A DNA stretch of 60,000 nucleotides from Membranipora membranacea (Eukaryota > Bryozoa > Gymnolaemata > Cheilostomatida > Membraniporidae), in assembly GCA_914767715.1 (NCBI GenBank), contig OU612067.1, positions 29,860,162 through 29,920,161 on the forward strand. The letters are read 5' to 3'. Under the pieces are notes generated by a model, which searched no databases, was not told the origin of the DNA, and worked only from the letters and a program-made list of their open reading frames with translations. Below, one piece after another: positions 1 to 11,501 of the stretch (position 1 is its first letter; the number at the start of each line of letters is the position of its first letter). The position numbers and the translations under genes are program-made.

Positions 1-237
1 TGCAATAAACTCTGAAGACAATCTCAGACTAAGAGCAAAAGTGGATAATTATCATGGTAAATATGGCATTTCAGAGTTCAATATCAGAGTTTTTCAATAA
101 CAGTGTACTTGATGAAGTTCAATGTTTCTTTGGTGAACACTTCTCAGTATGAGTTTGAAAGACCAGGAAATGAGATGACATCGCCAAAATCTTTCTGATG
201 TGGCAGTGTATTATTTTCAGAGACACTTGATTACTTG

Positions 238-327
238 AGTGGCACTCGCTAAGTGCCACTTTTCTTTCATTCATTATCAACATTATGGCTCTAGTAATTA
301 ATGTCATATACATGTTGACTATAAAAG
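238..327 (+). promoter_or_regulatory. Putative core promoter of FTP gene 1
   Basis: A TATA-like TATAAAAG lies at 320-327, about 52 bases before the start codon. Upstream at 238-260 is a perfect 9-bp inverted repeat, AGTGGCACT, with a 5-base spacer. Gene 2 has the same TATA-like context (TGACTATAAA, 11434-11443) and a decayed form of the inverted repeat near 11265-11285. That shared arrangement is the reason for calling it regulatory. No factor is identified. Confidence 0.5.
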
Positions 328-378
328 ATTTTGAATGATATTTAAACTTTAGGTTGGGCGAGAAGACAGAGCTTGAAG

Positions 379-2757
379 ATGAAGATCGAAATATTTGTTG
401 TGATGTTTTTCTTAATAACATTTGAAAAATCCATGGTAAGTACAACATATATTATTGGCTGTCAGAGTACAGTTGATAGAGTCTGAGTGACTGGCGAGCA
501 AAAAAGACCATCACATTGTTAAATAACTGATTTATATGTGCATTATTAAGCCAAACGAAGAAAATTTGAAAAAAAATTATGTCAGTTCAGCTATCACATT
601 CAAAGCATAATCAAACATAGGCCCAAACTGTTGGCCACTATTCTAACGAAGATGGACATATTGCAATAATATTACAGGAAGAGTATTATGATGGATCAAA
701 TGACCAAAATATTTATCATTGTATCTAACAGTATATGAGACTGACAAATATGAGCTTATTTCTCTCCACTCTCTAATTCCAGGCAAAACTTTTGGTTGAA
801 AAATATCTTAGTTCAACAGATGAAAATCACCTTTGCCCGTCAACAGCAGATGAACAGACTGCAGTTGATATCATGGCACAGTGTGTCAACAGATGTTTGG
901 AGATGAGAGATGCTTGTATGAAGCTTACAGTCATAGAAAGTTCAGGACTGTGTCTGATATCGGCCAATGTGACGACACAACTGTGTAACGGACCTAATTC
1001 TAAGAGCTTCCTTGTGCGACCAGATTTGATCCCTCCACCAACTATGTTAGGAGAAGCAGGAGTTAACATTGCTTTAGGTAATGTAATTATAACAATTTCT
1101 ATACCTTGGAAAACCTGTGACAAGAATCCACCTCTAACTGCCATAACTTGATTAAGTAAGTAATCATCAAATTAAAAAATCGCAGGCTGCTATGTGTCAG
1201 ATTGTTTTCAGCTGGCTAAATAAGTTTGACTGACATTCGAATGAACATTGGTATGGTAATGTGATGGGAGTTTTTCAGATCCAAATCCTGGAGAATAACA
1301 TGATAAATGGCCTAAAAGTGAATTTTGGCACAGTGTTTCCTGAAGCAAACTGTTTATTTTTCAATTTAAAAAGAAAAATGATGATGGTGATAATGATAAT
1401 GATGATGGTGATGATAGGAAAAGCATTAGGAATTGAAAATCAATCCTACAAATATTACATGATTCTTTCCTATGGACCAACAATTTCCTCATAAGAAACT
1501 CTTCATCAAAAGTAAATTTCTTCCATTCTTACCATAATAGTATGGCAATTTGCCAAATTGCTTGGTACAAGTGATTTTAAAATGAATCTGAGATATTATT
1601 TCAGGCAAGGCTATTGCTCAAAACACCCAACACTACCTAGATTATTATGCTGGTAATGCTGTGGACGGGCTCACAGAGGGAGATGATCAAAGGAGATATT
1701 GTGGCCCATTCTCTCAGGCAAGCAAAATTATAGGCCGTGTTTTACCTTTCCAAAGGGCTACATTAAGCATTACAAAAGATCAGCCCTGTATCTTAAAAGA
1801 AAAGTTTCTCAGAGAACAACTTGCCCTTTCGTCGATTTCAGCTATAGCATTATCATACAAGTTTTTTAGACAGACCTTAATACACAAATATCTCTTGTCA
1901 TGATCATCTTGAGTTCAAAATAAACCCTTGGCTTTTCACAAAGTGTCCATTATCAAATAGAGTTTATCAATTGCAATCCGTTTTAATCATTATAGCAAGC
2001 ATTTATAACGATCGATCTGGAGTCTGTGTATGCTGTGCAGTATGTGAAAATCTGGAGCAATGTCGGTAGGTAAATTACTTGACTATAGATTAATAGTCCT
2101 AATAATACTTCAGGTCCATTGAACTTAACTAATCAGCATTCATCCAATCTTATATCAGCTTGGTGCTGTTGGTCACAACACCGAGAATTTATCTTGGCAT
2201 ATTAATAGACAAGTACAAACCCTTAATAGTCATAATAGTTTTCAAATTCAACAAATCAAAAGATGTTTTTTGCAGATCCGAATTATTCGTTTGTGGCGGA
2301 TAAAGTTATCATCCACACTTTTGGAAGAGAAGAACATCTGAACCGTGTTTCTGTGCAATTGTTGGGTATCGACACGTCCGCTTGGTTCAAATAATTTGTA
2401 AATAACCATGTTTGCCTTCATTTCCAGCTTACCGAATCAGTGATACTGAAGTAACAGTTGCCTCTACACTTGAAGGATTGGACTTGAATGATGCTTTATG
2501 TTGTGTTGTGTGTTAATAATGATGTTTTACTTTGTTTTATAGCTTACCAGATCCGTGACACTGAAGTTACAGTAGCCACTACACTTGAAGGCTTGAATAT
2601 GGGTGAGGCTTTATGTGGTGTTAGAGTTGGAGAACCTGCATCGCTGCCAGATATAATAACATGCAGTTCTGTTATGTCTGGACGTTATGTCAAAGTGTTT
2701 CGATCAAGCACTCAAAATCATTTCTGTGTATATGAGATCGAAGTGTTTAGTGCCTAG
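379..2757 (+). CDS. Secreted PAN-like + FTP (F5/8C-like) lectin-family protein, gene 1
   Basis: Six exons join in phase: 379-435, 783-1077, 1605-1717, 1996-2065, 2276-2365 and 2543-2757, giving 279 residues. Exon 1 encodes a 19-residue hydrophobic signal peptide. Exon 2 (residues 20-117) has six Cys (37, 53, 57, 64, 76, 87) spaced like a PAN/apple domain, and an N-glycosylation site (NVT). Exons 3-6 form an FTP-like domain: NAVDG after the Tyr-rich start, a DLESVYAVQYVKIW strand, EALCGVRVG, and a C-terminal FCVYEIEVFSA. FTP domains are typically secreted sugar-binding or aggregating modules, but the F-type fucose signature (H...RxD...R/K) is not visible, so fucose binding is doubtful. Every junction except the donor of intron 3, which reads GC, is GT-AG. 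The start gives the signal peptide and is conserved in the paralogues. The ligand is unknown. The gene opens a five-copy cluster. Confidence 0.85.
2428..2516 (+). pseudogene. Truncated extra copy of FTP last exon (6a)
   Basis: This segment has a good acceptor (tttccag) in the same phase as the real exon 6. It reads AYRISDTEVTVASTLEGLDL and then runs into DALCCVVC and a stop at 2514-2516, so the second half of the exon is missing. It lies in the intron just before the intact exon 6. It is either a dead partial duplication or an alternative last exon giving a shortened FTP domain. Confidence 0.7.
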
Positions 2758-2849
2758 CAAAGCAAAGGAGATACTGTATTTGTTGTGATTAAGAAGTTTA
2801 ATATGTAGGATTAACATAAGTTTACAGCCAAATATTTTTGTTACTTCCT

Positions 2850-3008
2850 ATGAGTGAGGCTCTATGTGGTGTTAGGGTTGGAGAACCTGCATCAATACCA
2901 GGTGTAATAACCTGCAGTTCTGTTATGTCTGGACGCTTTGTGAGAGTGTTCGGATCAAGCACTCCAGGTCATTTTTGTCTATATGAGATAAAAGTGTTTA
3001 GTGGCTAG
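2850..3008 (+). pseudogene. Partial downstream copy of FTP last exon (6c)
   Basis: About 90 bases after the stop of gene 1, the 3' two thirds of exon 6 recur in an open frame of 52 codons: MSEALCGVRVGEPASIPGVI through YEIKVFSG to TAG at 3006-3008. It has no acceptor of its own and no upstream half, so it probably lies in the 3' UTR of gene 1. An AATAAA follows at 3037-3042. Confidence 0.75.
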
Positions 3009-3036
3009 CCTGCCGATTGAAAGAGAAACAAAGCCA

Positions 3037-3042
3037 AATAAA
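3037..3042 (+). terminator. Putative polyadenylation signal of FTP gene 1
   Basis: AATAAA lies 280 bases after the stop codon, just past the partial exon copy. A second AATAAA sits at 3196-3201. Either could end the transcript; usage cannot be seen. Confidence 0.4.
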
Positions 3043-3208
3043 ATATGGGAAGAGACAATGTTATATCAGTACTTGTTCCGTGTTTGTGGTAATTTTGTTT
3101 GCTTGTTTTTGTGGTATCTTTGTTGTCTCATTTTATAAATATATATCACCTCCGTTTCTTATAGATTTGCTGATAAACTGTTTTGCCTTTGAGTTAATAA
3201 AAAAATGA

Positions 3209-4850
3209 AGAAAACTTTGTCCCCGCATGTATGTTTTGTTGCAACTCGTTTGATTAAAAAAATCGAAGAAAATACTAATATAGATGGTAAACCACTAACT
3301 TCTATTTTCACTTTTCCCGCATCAACTCTCAAATCCTGTAATCCGGCTTGACTTATCTTACTCATTACTTCTTTGATATCCGCCAAAATAATATCTTCAA
3401 AATTTCATTATTACAGTTGTTGTTGTTGTTCTCATAATTTTTTATGGTGGTACATAAGATGATTTTGAAATAAAGGAAGAGGCAAAGGGCAGAAAACATT
3501 GTTTCAAAATAAATGTCGGAAAGGTTTCTTTTGCAGTGTCTGCAATATCAAAATGAATGGAATATTATTACAAAAGTTCATGTGACTTCAATGCATATAG
3601 CTGATGACACTATCATGTTTGTTTTGGGCTTTCTTTCCGCTCTATCAAGTGAAGAGGTGGCCAACTATCATGATTTGGTAAGATCATATATTCCACATGA
3701 GATTGTCAGTGAACTGAGAACAGGAAAAATTCAAATTGATCAACAGCAATAGGCAGGAAGTTGTTGGCAGTTGTCTCCTATCTTAATGTATTGTCATAAC
3801 TCAATATTTATCTTGCAATAATTGCTATTTCCATTTTTTGCGGTAGTTACCTGTTTCCTAATTGTCTATCCTTTTTGCGTTTTACTCATGCAAATTTGAA
3901 TGGGGGGGGGGGGGGTCAACTGTGCTTAGGAGTGTGGCATAAGTATATCCCTAGCAGCCTGGATCAAGTTAATTTGGATTTGTAGACTTTTCCATTGTTG
4001 TTTCAATCAGGTGTCATAGTACCTGAAATAGTGATTCCTATTGTTAGTTTATGGTAAAGCCCACTGTGAAGATCCTACTGGGCCAGGATGGGCAGCGATG
4101 ATCGGCTTAACTTGCAATAAACTCTTAGCAGTATTTTAGTAGTTCACTTTACATGAAGGGTACAATCAGAGTGATTCTAGATATCAATGACATGGTACCC
4201 CAGAAGTTAGCTCAGCACTCAATGTACTTCAATAGTCTGTAAAGCATCTGGAGGGAGGTAAAGTATAGGTTGTACTCAGTGTAGTGCTCAAGATGTGAGG
4301 GTTTGTAGTTAGCTAGTCAGACTACTCCGCATGCCTTTTCTTTCTGAAGGGGGGCAAACAACTCTTACCCTATAGCTTAACCAGGTGATGAAGCATAAAT
4401 ACAACAATGACATTTAAATATACAGTCACAGTCTACGCATAACATCATAATAACCACCTTGGGAATATTGAAAATTGACAAGGACTGGGCCACATCTTCC
4501 GCCTTTCAAAATAACCATACTCTGGTGCCAGGATCAGTTTTTGTATCATTTCCTGTTTGATAACCGCCCCCTCTTACCAGCGCTAAGTATCAGTTTCAGG
4601 TTTGCATGGGATCGCTCCCCAGATGCCCCTTCTCCAAACAGTCACTTAAGGTTAAGCAGCTCATCCTCAAGGAGGTCATCCTCGCCAGATATGACTTTGC
4701 TTACCTCAAGAGATACAAACCTTCCTCAGCAGTAAGAGGCGACTGCAGATGTTCATGGTAAACAACAGGCTTTATGGGCTCTTCTGCTACTCTCACACAC
4801 ATAGGCTCTGCACCCACACTCACTTCAGCAACATCACTAGCTGGTAATGC
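3209..4850. other. Intergenic, no supported gene; poly-G run
   Basis: Short open frames here have no recognisable protein pattern, splice context or repeat partner. A run of 14 G lies at about 3902-3915. The stretch near 3205-3260 is a diverged match to the 3' flank of gene 2 (about 17000-17050), as expected for duplicated gene tails. Confidence 0.5.
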
Positions 4851-4856
4851 AGCCTT

Positions 4857-5640
4857 CTAAGCCCTGGGGGCCGACACTGAGGCATTACTGGTTGGTTGAG
4901 GACTCACTCCAGAGCTGACTGTCGATGTTGTGGCCATAGCTACGGTGTTATTAGCCAGACTTACAACAGAGGCCTGGACCTTAATAGCAGTGTTGGTACC
5001 AACAGTAACCGCCACACCTGTAGTATTGTCATACCACTGACTGAGACCAGAGACTAGGCCTTGGAGATTATTCTTGATGACACTCCTTACAAGACTAGCC
5101 TGGGCCCTCTTAAACTCCTGACAGGGAGACAAAAGTTTCTTGTCAACTGCAAAAAAATAAGCGTCATAGTCTGGACAACTCTTACCACTCAGACCAGCCG
5201 AGTGATCCAGATTCAGCATCATTGAGACTGTATCGCCCAAGGGTGAAAACCGGTTCCCACTCACCATTGAGGCAAAACTGCCAACAATAGGCCTCCGCGA
5301 GGCACTGCGACCAGCCATCTCGACACATGATTGAAAAGATTGAGGCGATTGAGACGCAGTTGACTTAGACTCAGATGACTCCAAGCCAGTGAGCTTCCTG
5401 CTAGGGCTGGCAGGCGCTCCAGAGCCAGAACAAGAGGTCCCAATCCCTGACCGCCATGCAGCTCCCCCTCAGCGGGCAATCTGACAACAAGTAACCAACC
5501 TCCTTGAAGAAGTGACACCGCATTTATGGGTAGAGAGAGGCCTGGTCATTTGACATACAGACTCCACAGCCATTGCTGTGGCTGCTCTCCCTGGTCGGGC
5601 CTCTTCCACCCGGCCCAATCTCTCTGCTTGGTGAATTAGC
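4857..5640 (-). pseudogene. GC-richer decayed coding remnant, unidentified
   Basis: A 175-codon frame (5384-4857) rich in Ser, Ala, Val and Thr continues upstream to about 5640 in readable sequence interrupted by a stop. Further readable sequence follows below 4857 after a stop. Base composition is clearly richer in G+C than the surroundings, which fits an inserted element rather than local host DNA. Residues such as DYDAYFFAVDKKLL suggest real protein ancestry. A retroelement gag-like origin is my guess; no diagnostic motif (zinc knuckle, protease, polymerase) is visible. Confidence 0.35.
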
Positions 5641-5814
5641 TAGTTAGGTTCTGTATGTTCCTCTGAATGGGTTGCAATCTGAAAGTTTTCAATTTTTTCA
5701 AGGAGATTACAAAGACTGTCTTCTGGAACAAGGTCTCTTTGATGCCATGATGAATGAATCGCACACGAAATGGACCACAAGACAAAACGGCCGCAGAACA
5801 CAGTATTGGTACCT

Positions 5815-6620
5815 AACTAATTGGCAACAGTTGTGATCCAGTTTCGATGTGGTTCAATTGTCTTGTGGTCCTGTTGGTATGTTGGCAATGTGTCTTGTGG
5901 TTCATTTTTATGATGATCCATATGTCAAAGAATCGTTCGCATGCGTGAAAGGGATACTTCCAGTGATCTAACAGGCATGCAAAGTATTTGTGGGGATATG
6001 TCAAACTCACTTCTTCTTTGGGGATGTACCATATTCTAATGAGTCCTTTATCATAACTATGTCAATAGTACTTTTATCTGACAATAATGAAATATTATTC
6101 ATTTCATTGAAAGAATTAGGCTTCATTCAAAAGAGAGGTCAAATATGCTAGAAAAAGTGATGTTAAGACAAGGCTGTGTGTATCCATTGGCACATGTGAG
6201 AAGCTCAGGTCAATGCATAGACTTAGTTTTCTATTTGCAGGCAGGAAAAATCATCTAGACAATAATTACCTATCATGTTGAGATGAGATCACAATTGAGT
6301 AAGTCACACAGACAGAGGGCTCAGGTTTCGGATTTACTTAATGAAGGGTACTTGGATTGGGCACCGTATCGTTAACAAGCTGGCAATCCAAACTAAACTG
6401 ATCAAGGAATTTACATCTAGATTGTTGACTGAAAACCTGGTGGTATGTAAATCACTAATATTTTTACCTAAATTTTGATATTGGTTATTCAAACTAGTTG
6501 CAACAAAGCATACAATTAAGGAGAGAGTTTTATCCATATGATTTAACCAGTAATATAGTATATCTAAAAAAGGAGAGTTGATTATAAATGAGACAAAAAT
6601 GACCAAAATTATTAAAAATA
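5815..6620 (-). repeat. 3' flank of a lost minus-strand FTP copy; inverted repeat with 17.0-17.7 kb
   Basis: This sequence is the reverse complement, with substitutions, of about 17020-17740, the region after the stop of gene 2. Shared strings include GACCACAAGACAATTGAACC and CATATCCCCACAAATAC. It is best read as the 3' flank of pseudogene copy 3, whose exons lie at 10.0-10.4 kb. The last exon has been deleted: intron 4-like sequence (about 6640-6710) passes directly into 3' flank. Confidence 0.75.
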
Positions 6621-6755
6621 TCTTAACAATAATAATCCATCAGTGATTCTCAAACATTATGATCAGCAGAACCGAGCCAATATAAGATTGAAGAATACTG
6701 ATTAGTTTAGTTCTATCAACCTGAAGTTTTACAAGGTTTATAAATGAATAGTAAA

Positions 6756-9700
6756 CTCAGTTATTTAAAGTCAAAAATGCTCAGTTGTAGTTATCTCCTC
6801 CTTACTTTTCCAAAAGCTATCTCCTTCCTACAGTTTTTAATTCAGAATAACCACATTTGGTCACCTGGATCGTTAGTCAATCAGCTAACTATTCATTTAT
6901 CTCTTTCTGCAAAAAACTTCAAATCCGACAAAAAATCTCCAAGTTCGTGTTTTTCTGTTTGGGCAGAACTACACTTCGACATGGTAACTCACAGAGATCT
7001 GGTTTTTTTTGGAGCGTCAGTTCATCACATTATCTAAATGAGCTTTTGAGGGCATGTTTGAAATATTTTTTTGACATATTTAAAATTGCGATTTACTTTT
7101 TCATTACAGTGTTTATTTCATCCATCAGTGCAGTGGCAATGTTGCGCAAGGCAGTGCAAAGAGCCTATATATTTGTAGTTTCTATGCCATTGTGTACAGT
7201 TTCAAACAAATTCTAATTGCCTTTTATCAAAGGAGTGGAGCAATTTACAAATGACAATGGAGATGCTATACTGAACTTAAACAAAAGAATATTTCTGTTG
7301 GTTGATATAAGTTTTCAGTATAGATCGTGGTGACCCATCAGTCACCCATCAAATTCTATCAGAATGACTATAGACGTCAAAATAATTAATATTATTAATA
7401 TTCCGAAACATGGTTTGGATTTGGCTTTTTCAGTGGATAATGTTCAATGATAACATTTTCAAACTACACCCAAATGTTTGAGCTTAAATTTTACTCGAAT
7501 GTCATTCCAATATTTTTATTATTGAAAAACACTAATGTAACTATGCTGGATGCGTATAGGATTATGATAACTGTGTGTCTGGAGGGCTCACCCTTAATAA
7601 CACACATGATATTCTATGTGAAATATTCTGCTGCATTTTCAGTGAGCTGGTTTCTGTATGTTCGACATTGGTGTATCTATCACCATTAAGGAATTGCAGT
7701 CCTGAAATAACCATTGACAGCATTCATGTAACGGTTGAATTTGTACATTTGTTTAAAAATCGTGCCCTGGGACTGCATCTATACTGCAACAAGTTAAAAT
7801 GTTGTTACTTTTGAGGATTCGGTTAGCCAAACAGGTGGGCTGCCTCAATAAACAACAAATCTGAGATGGCCTCCTAACAAAATTGGAAGCAATTCTTCAC
7901 GCAGTGCATTGAAACGATCCAAGTACAATTGAGACCTCTGCTGGATGAAGATATCAGTTAGAGCAATTACAGACATTGTTTTCTCAGAGTAAATTTTCTA
8001 GTCCCTCAAGAAAATCTTATTTGTAAACAACCAGTGTATTGCAGTCTCTGTGTTTCATTACAGAGAAAGAATTTGTTACTGTTGTGCCTTGTTTATCTTT
8101 TCCAAAGGATTTAAAGGCAATGTAATTTTAGAATATCAAAACCTGAGGATCACCTTTGTGTCTCAAGACTTGTTGCTTCTTATGATATTTATGTATTATA
8201 GCATTATTACATCAGATTAAAATTGAAGGTTGAATTAAATCAGATGTTTTGTCGCAAGCAACATCCTGGAGCATAGGCGGCAAAATTTGTTGCCTTAGTG
8301 CCAGGCCGCAATATCTGCGCCAGGTTGCTCTCTGTTTGCAGGCAGGTCGGAGCACACCTGGGTTCCAACCATAGCCCAGTGCTAGACAATTTGTAATCCT
8401 GCTCAGTCCAAATATATTTTCCAACCAGCATTCCAAGCCCGAAACCCCAGTTTTGATACAAAAAATTTAGCCCATATTGGGTGCCCCGTTTTTTTATACC
8501 AATTTTATTGCATCTAAAATATCATATCATATCATGTTGAATCAATAGGCTTTAGTGGCTGGCTACTCATATATTTACATTTTTGCAATCGACCATGATA
8601 CCTTGTCGATATTCAATTATCCACACTTTCTTTACTCAACAAAAACATGGTCCATGCTTCTAAAAAGTTATACAATGTTGCGATCACTTCACTCTTGGTT
8701 AGCCGGGTAAATCTTTTTCCGGGAGTTATTGCACAATCAAGTAGAGGGTGCCCTGGGACTGCATCTATACTGCAACAAGTTATGATGTCGTTACTTTTGA
8801 GGATTCGGTTAGCCAAACAGGTGGGCTGCCTCAATAAACAACAAATCTGAGATGGCCTCCAAACAAAATCTGAAGCAATTCTCCATGCGGTGCATTGGAA
8901 CGATCCAAGTACAATTGAGACCTAAGCTGGATGAAGAACTCAGTTAGAGCAATTACAGACATTGTTTTCTCACAGTAAATTTTCTAATCCCTCAAGAAAA
9001 TCTTATTTGTAAACAACCAGTGTATTGCAGTCTCTGTGTTTCATTACAGGGAAAGAATTTGTTACTGTTGTGCCTTGTTTATATTTTCCAAATTAAAGGC
9101 AATGTAATATTAGAATATCAAAACCTGAGGATAACCTTTGTGTCTCAAGACTGATTAAAATTGAAGGTTGATTTAAATCAGATGTCTTGTCACAAGCCAC
9201 ATTCCGGAGCATAGGCGGCGAAATTCGTTGCCTTAGTGGCCAGGCCACAATATCTGCGCCAGGTTGCTCTCTGTTTGCAGGCAGGTCGGCGCACACCTGG
9301 GTGCCAACCAAAGCCCAGTAGACGATGGACCGCAGACACATTTGATATGAGGCCCTTTCGATAAATTTAAGGTTCAATGATTGCACAGACCAAGGGTACA
9401 TTGTGGCAGCATCATTCAACGATTGTATTAGTTAATCCTATTGTAAAAACTGCCACAATACTGCCTTCCTAGCTATACCCACCGTATCAATTTAGCTAGG
9501 ATAGTTAGGTGTAATTTAAGCATAAAACTTCATGTCTAATTGTGGAGTAAGGCTTTACAAAGAGAAATTTTTACGGGAGAGCCTGCATATTCTATTTTTT
9601 ACTGTAATCAAAAACTTTGAATTCAGTTCATTCTCCAGAACCCTATAATTGTGACAAATAGATGAAAGGAGTTTTTGGCATCAAGCTTCCCATAACTTTC

Positions 9701-9952
9701 CCCTTGATGCAAAGCTCGCAGGTACCTTGACCAAGGAGTAAAAAACTCTTTCCTTGAGTATTGTTAAAAAATTTACTCTGAATCCCTTTACTCTGTGAAG
9801 CAGTCTATCCACATGCTTGAAACTAAAATGTTTTACACAGATAGATAGATGGGGTGATAACTCTATACTGCAAATGAGCCACCAAATTTCAACAATAAGA
9901 GAAGACAACTTCTTAGCCCAAGATTTGCCCAAATTGACTTCAATGAACTGAG
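6756..9952. mobile_element. Non-autonomous TIR DNA transposon, copy A
   Basis: The ends are inverted repeats: CTCAGTTATTTAAAGTC at 6756 and GACTTCAATGAACTGAG ending at 9952. A collinear relative in the same orientation occupies 23886-27655 with better-preserved ends. Outside these points the two loci differ, so the similarity starts and stops at the repeats. No transposase-like frame is present; the open frames inside are short and not protein-like. Inside is a tandem duplication of about 990 bases. The element sits in intron 4 of pseudogene copy 3. I could not find a convincing target-site duplication, so the superfamily is not assigned. Confidence 0.7.
7804..9430. repeat. Internal tandem units of TIR element A
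   Basis: The string GTTACTTTTGAGGATTCGG recurs at 7804 and about 8790, a period of about 986 bases. It is followed both times by the same order of blocks (GGCTGCCTCAATAAACAAC, CAAGAAAATCTTATTTGTAA, CACACCTGGGTTCCAACC-like). The second unit is shortened. The same two-unit structure is in element B (25457 and 26447, period 990). Confidence 0.75.
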
Positions 9953-9967
9953 AATTAATACACCTAC

Positions 9968-10400
9968 CTTTATTGTTCCAGATTTTCACATACAGCCCAG
10001 CGTACACTGACTCCAAATTGATTGTTAAATATGCTTGCCAAATTGATAAGAACATTGAAAATTGAAAAACATGGTTTGAGAATGGTCCCTTTGATGATGG
10101 TCAGGGTTTGATTTCGACCTGCTTCTCAACAAACTTCCATATGATATTGTCTTTCCAGAGTCTGTTGCGACGGAAAGTTTTATTCTGTAAATCACTGTCT
10201 GTCTGGATCTTGCGAACATAAATCATAACATCCTAAATTCTTCGCATCAAAATTTGGAAAGGAAAAACACAGCCTATCACTACACCTACCTCTGAGTACT
10301 GACCACAATATCTCCCCCGTTACATCCCTCTTTGATTCCATCCACTGCATTCTCAGCATAATAAGATGAGTAGTGTTGGGAGTTGTCACAATCGTTCTGC
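9968..10400 (-). pseudogene. FTP gene copy 3, pseudogene (exons 3 and 4 remain)
   Basis: Exon 3 (10400-10290) reads QHYSSYYAENAVDGIKEG, but one base is missing near its start relative to gene 1, which puts it out of phase. Exon 4 (10037-9968) reads QAYLTINLESVYAGLYVKIW with an intact gtaggt donor, but its acceptor AG is changed to GG. The sequence upstream of exon 3 matches intron 2 of gene 1. Exons 1 and 2 are absent; a LINE fragment lies where they should be. Exons 5 and 6 are gone and a TIR element fills intron 4. This copy cannot make the protein. Confidence 0.8.
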
Positions 10401-10497
10401 CTGAAATAAAAATATGTCAGATTCACATTAAATTTATATGTACCAAGCAAATTGGCAATGTTCGGAGATATTATGCTGAGGATGGAAGAAAATGAGC

Positions 10498-11110
10498 AAA
10501 TTACAACCATTCAATGGTGAATTACAAATGCGGTGTAGGAAATTAAGAAATCACGTAACAAACCGCGTAGACATGGCAAGGAAAGAGCATTACAAAGCTC
10601 AGTATGATAAGTGTTGTGGGAATACCAATGAAAAACAGACATTTGTCATGAGTTTTATCAAAAAAGATACCAATGGTTCAGATGAGAAAATTCATCTTGG
10701 ACATGATGGTGATCAGAGCATTTCCGTAGCTGATAACTTATATGATTTCTTTATCTGGCAGAACCTGATAGAATACCAATGCAAGCTTTAAAAGATAATA
10801 AACTAACCCTGGCACCACATATAACCGTCTTTGCAAACTTGATGATAAAAACCTTGATTATCCCAGACTGCTTAAAAATTGCTCGTGTGAAGCCACTTTT
10901 TAAAAAGGGAGATAAAACAGACCCATTTCAATTTTAAATCCGACAATGAAAGTTTTAGAAAAACTCCTTTCAATGCAAATCAGAGAGTATCTGGGGTGCA
11001 GAAATTTACTAAAAATTACCTATTAAGATTTTTCAAAAGCTTTCGATACAATAAATCACGACATTCCTATCAGCAAACTTAAGTGTTTCGGATTTTCAAT
11101 TTCAATTGTT
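10498..11110 (+). mobile_element. Decayed non-LTR retrotransposon (RT) fragment
   Basis: Readable pieces in shifting frames match the region before and at the start of a LINE reverse transcriptase: KLRNHVTNRVDMARKEHYK, then IIPDCLKIARVKPLFKKGDK, then a QKLSIQ-ITT-like remnant of the DFSKAFDTINH box near 11030-11065. Several stops and frame changes make it non-functional. It abuts FTP pseudogene copy 3. Confidence 0.7.
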
Positions 11111-11433
11111 TAAACTGAGAGATCAGACATGCATTAGCTGCACAACTCCTTCACTGAGTATAAGAATGCCAGTTAGCTAATTACTTTACCTACTATGGGT
11201 ACATCTGACTGATGGTCTCATTCATTTAATGTCATCTTCTCAGCAAATTAGGTTATTCACAAGGAGTGGCACTCCCTAAGTGTGCTTTTCCATCAGTCAA
11301 TCAATATGTTTTATTGTACTCCATATCACAATTCATTAGCAAATGAGAAAATATAATCTTTGTATCTCACTCATTTCATTCATTCCTCTATTTTCAACAT
11401 TATGGCTTTAGTAAACAATGTCATATATATGTT

Positions 11434-11443
11434 GACTATAAAT
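11434..11443 (+). promoter_or_regulatory. Putative TATA element of FTP gene 2
   Basis: TGACTATAAA precedes the start codon by 58 bases and matches the same context in gene 1. The whole segment from about 11395 to 11501 is similar to 275-378, so the two genes probably share promoter architecture. Confidence 0.45.
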
Positions 11444-11501
11444 GATTGTTGAGCGATATTTAAAGTTTAGGTTAGGCGCAAAGACAGATAGGAGCATAGA
11501 G

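Noticed and set aside
827-1144. Antisense frame over FTP exon 2 (and its twin at 11969-12211)
   Set aside because: Shadow of the real exon; the conserved Cys pattern and splice sites are on the plus strand.
6756-9952. Many 60-125 codon frames inside the TIR elements, some conserved between copies A and B
   Set aside because: Conservation is explained by recent copying of the whole element; frames are broken differently in the copies and have no protein pattern.
10440-10500. Apparent exon 2 end (SPNIANLLG followed by gtacat) in FTP copy 3
   Set aside because: The sequence matches the last part of intron 2 of gene 1 (ccaaattgcttggtacaa), so it is intron, not exon.
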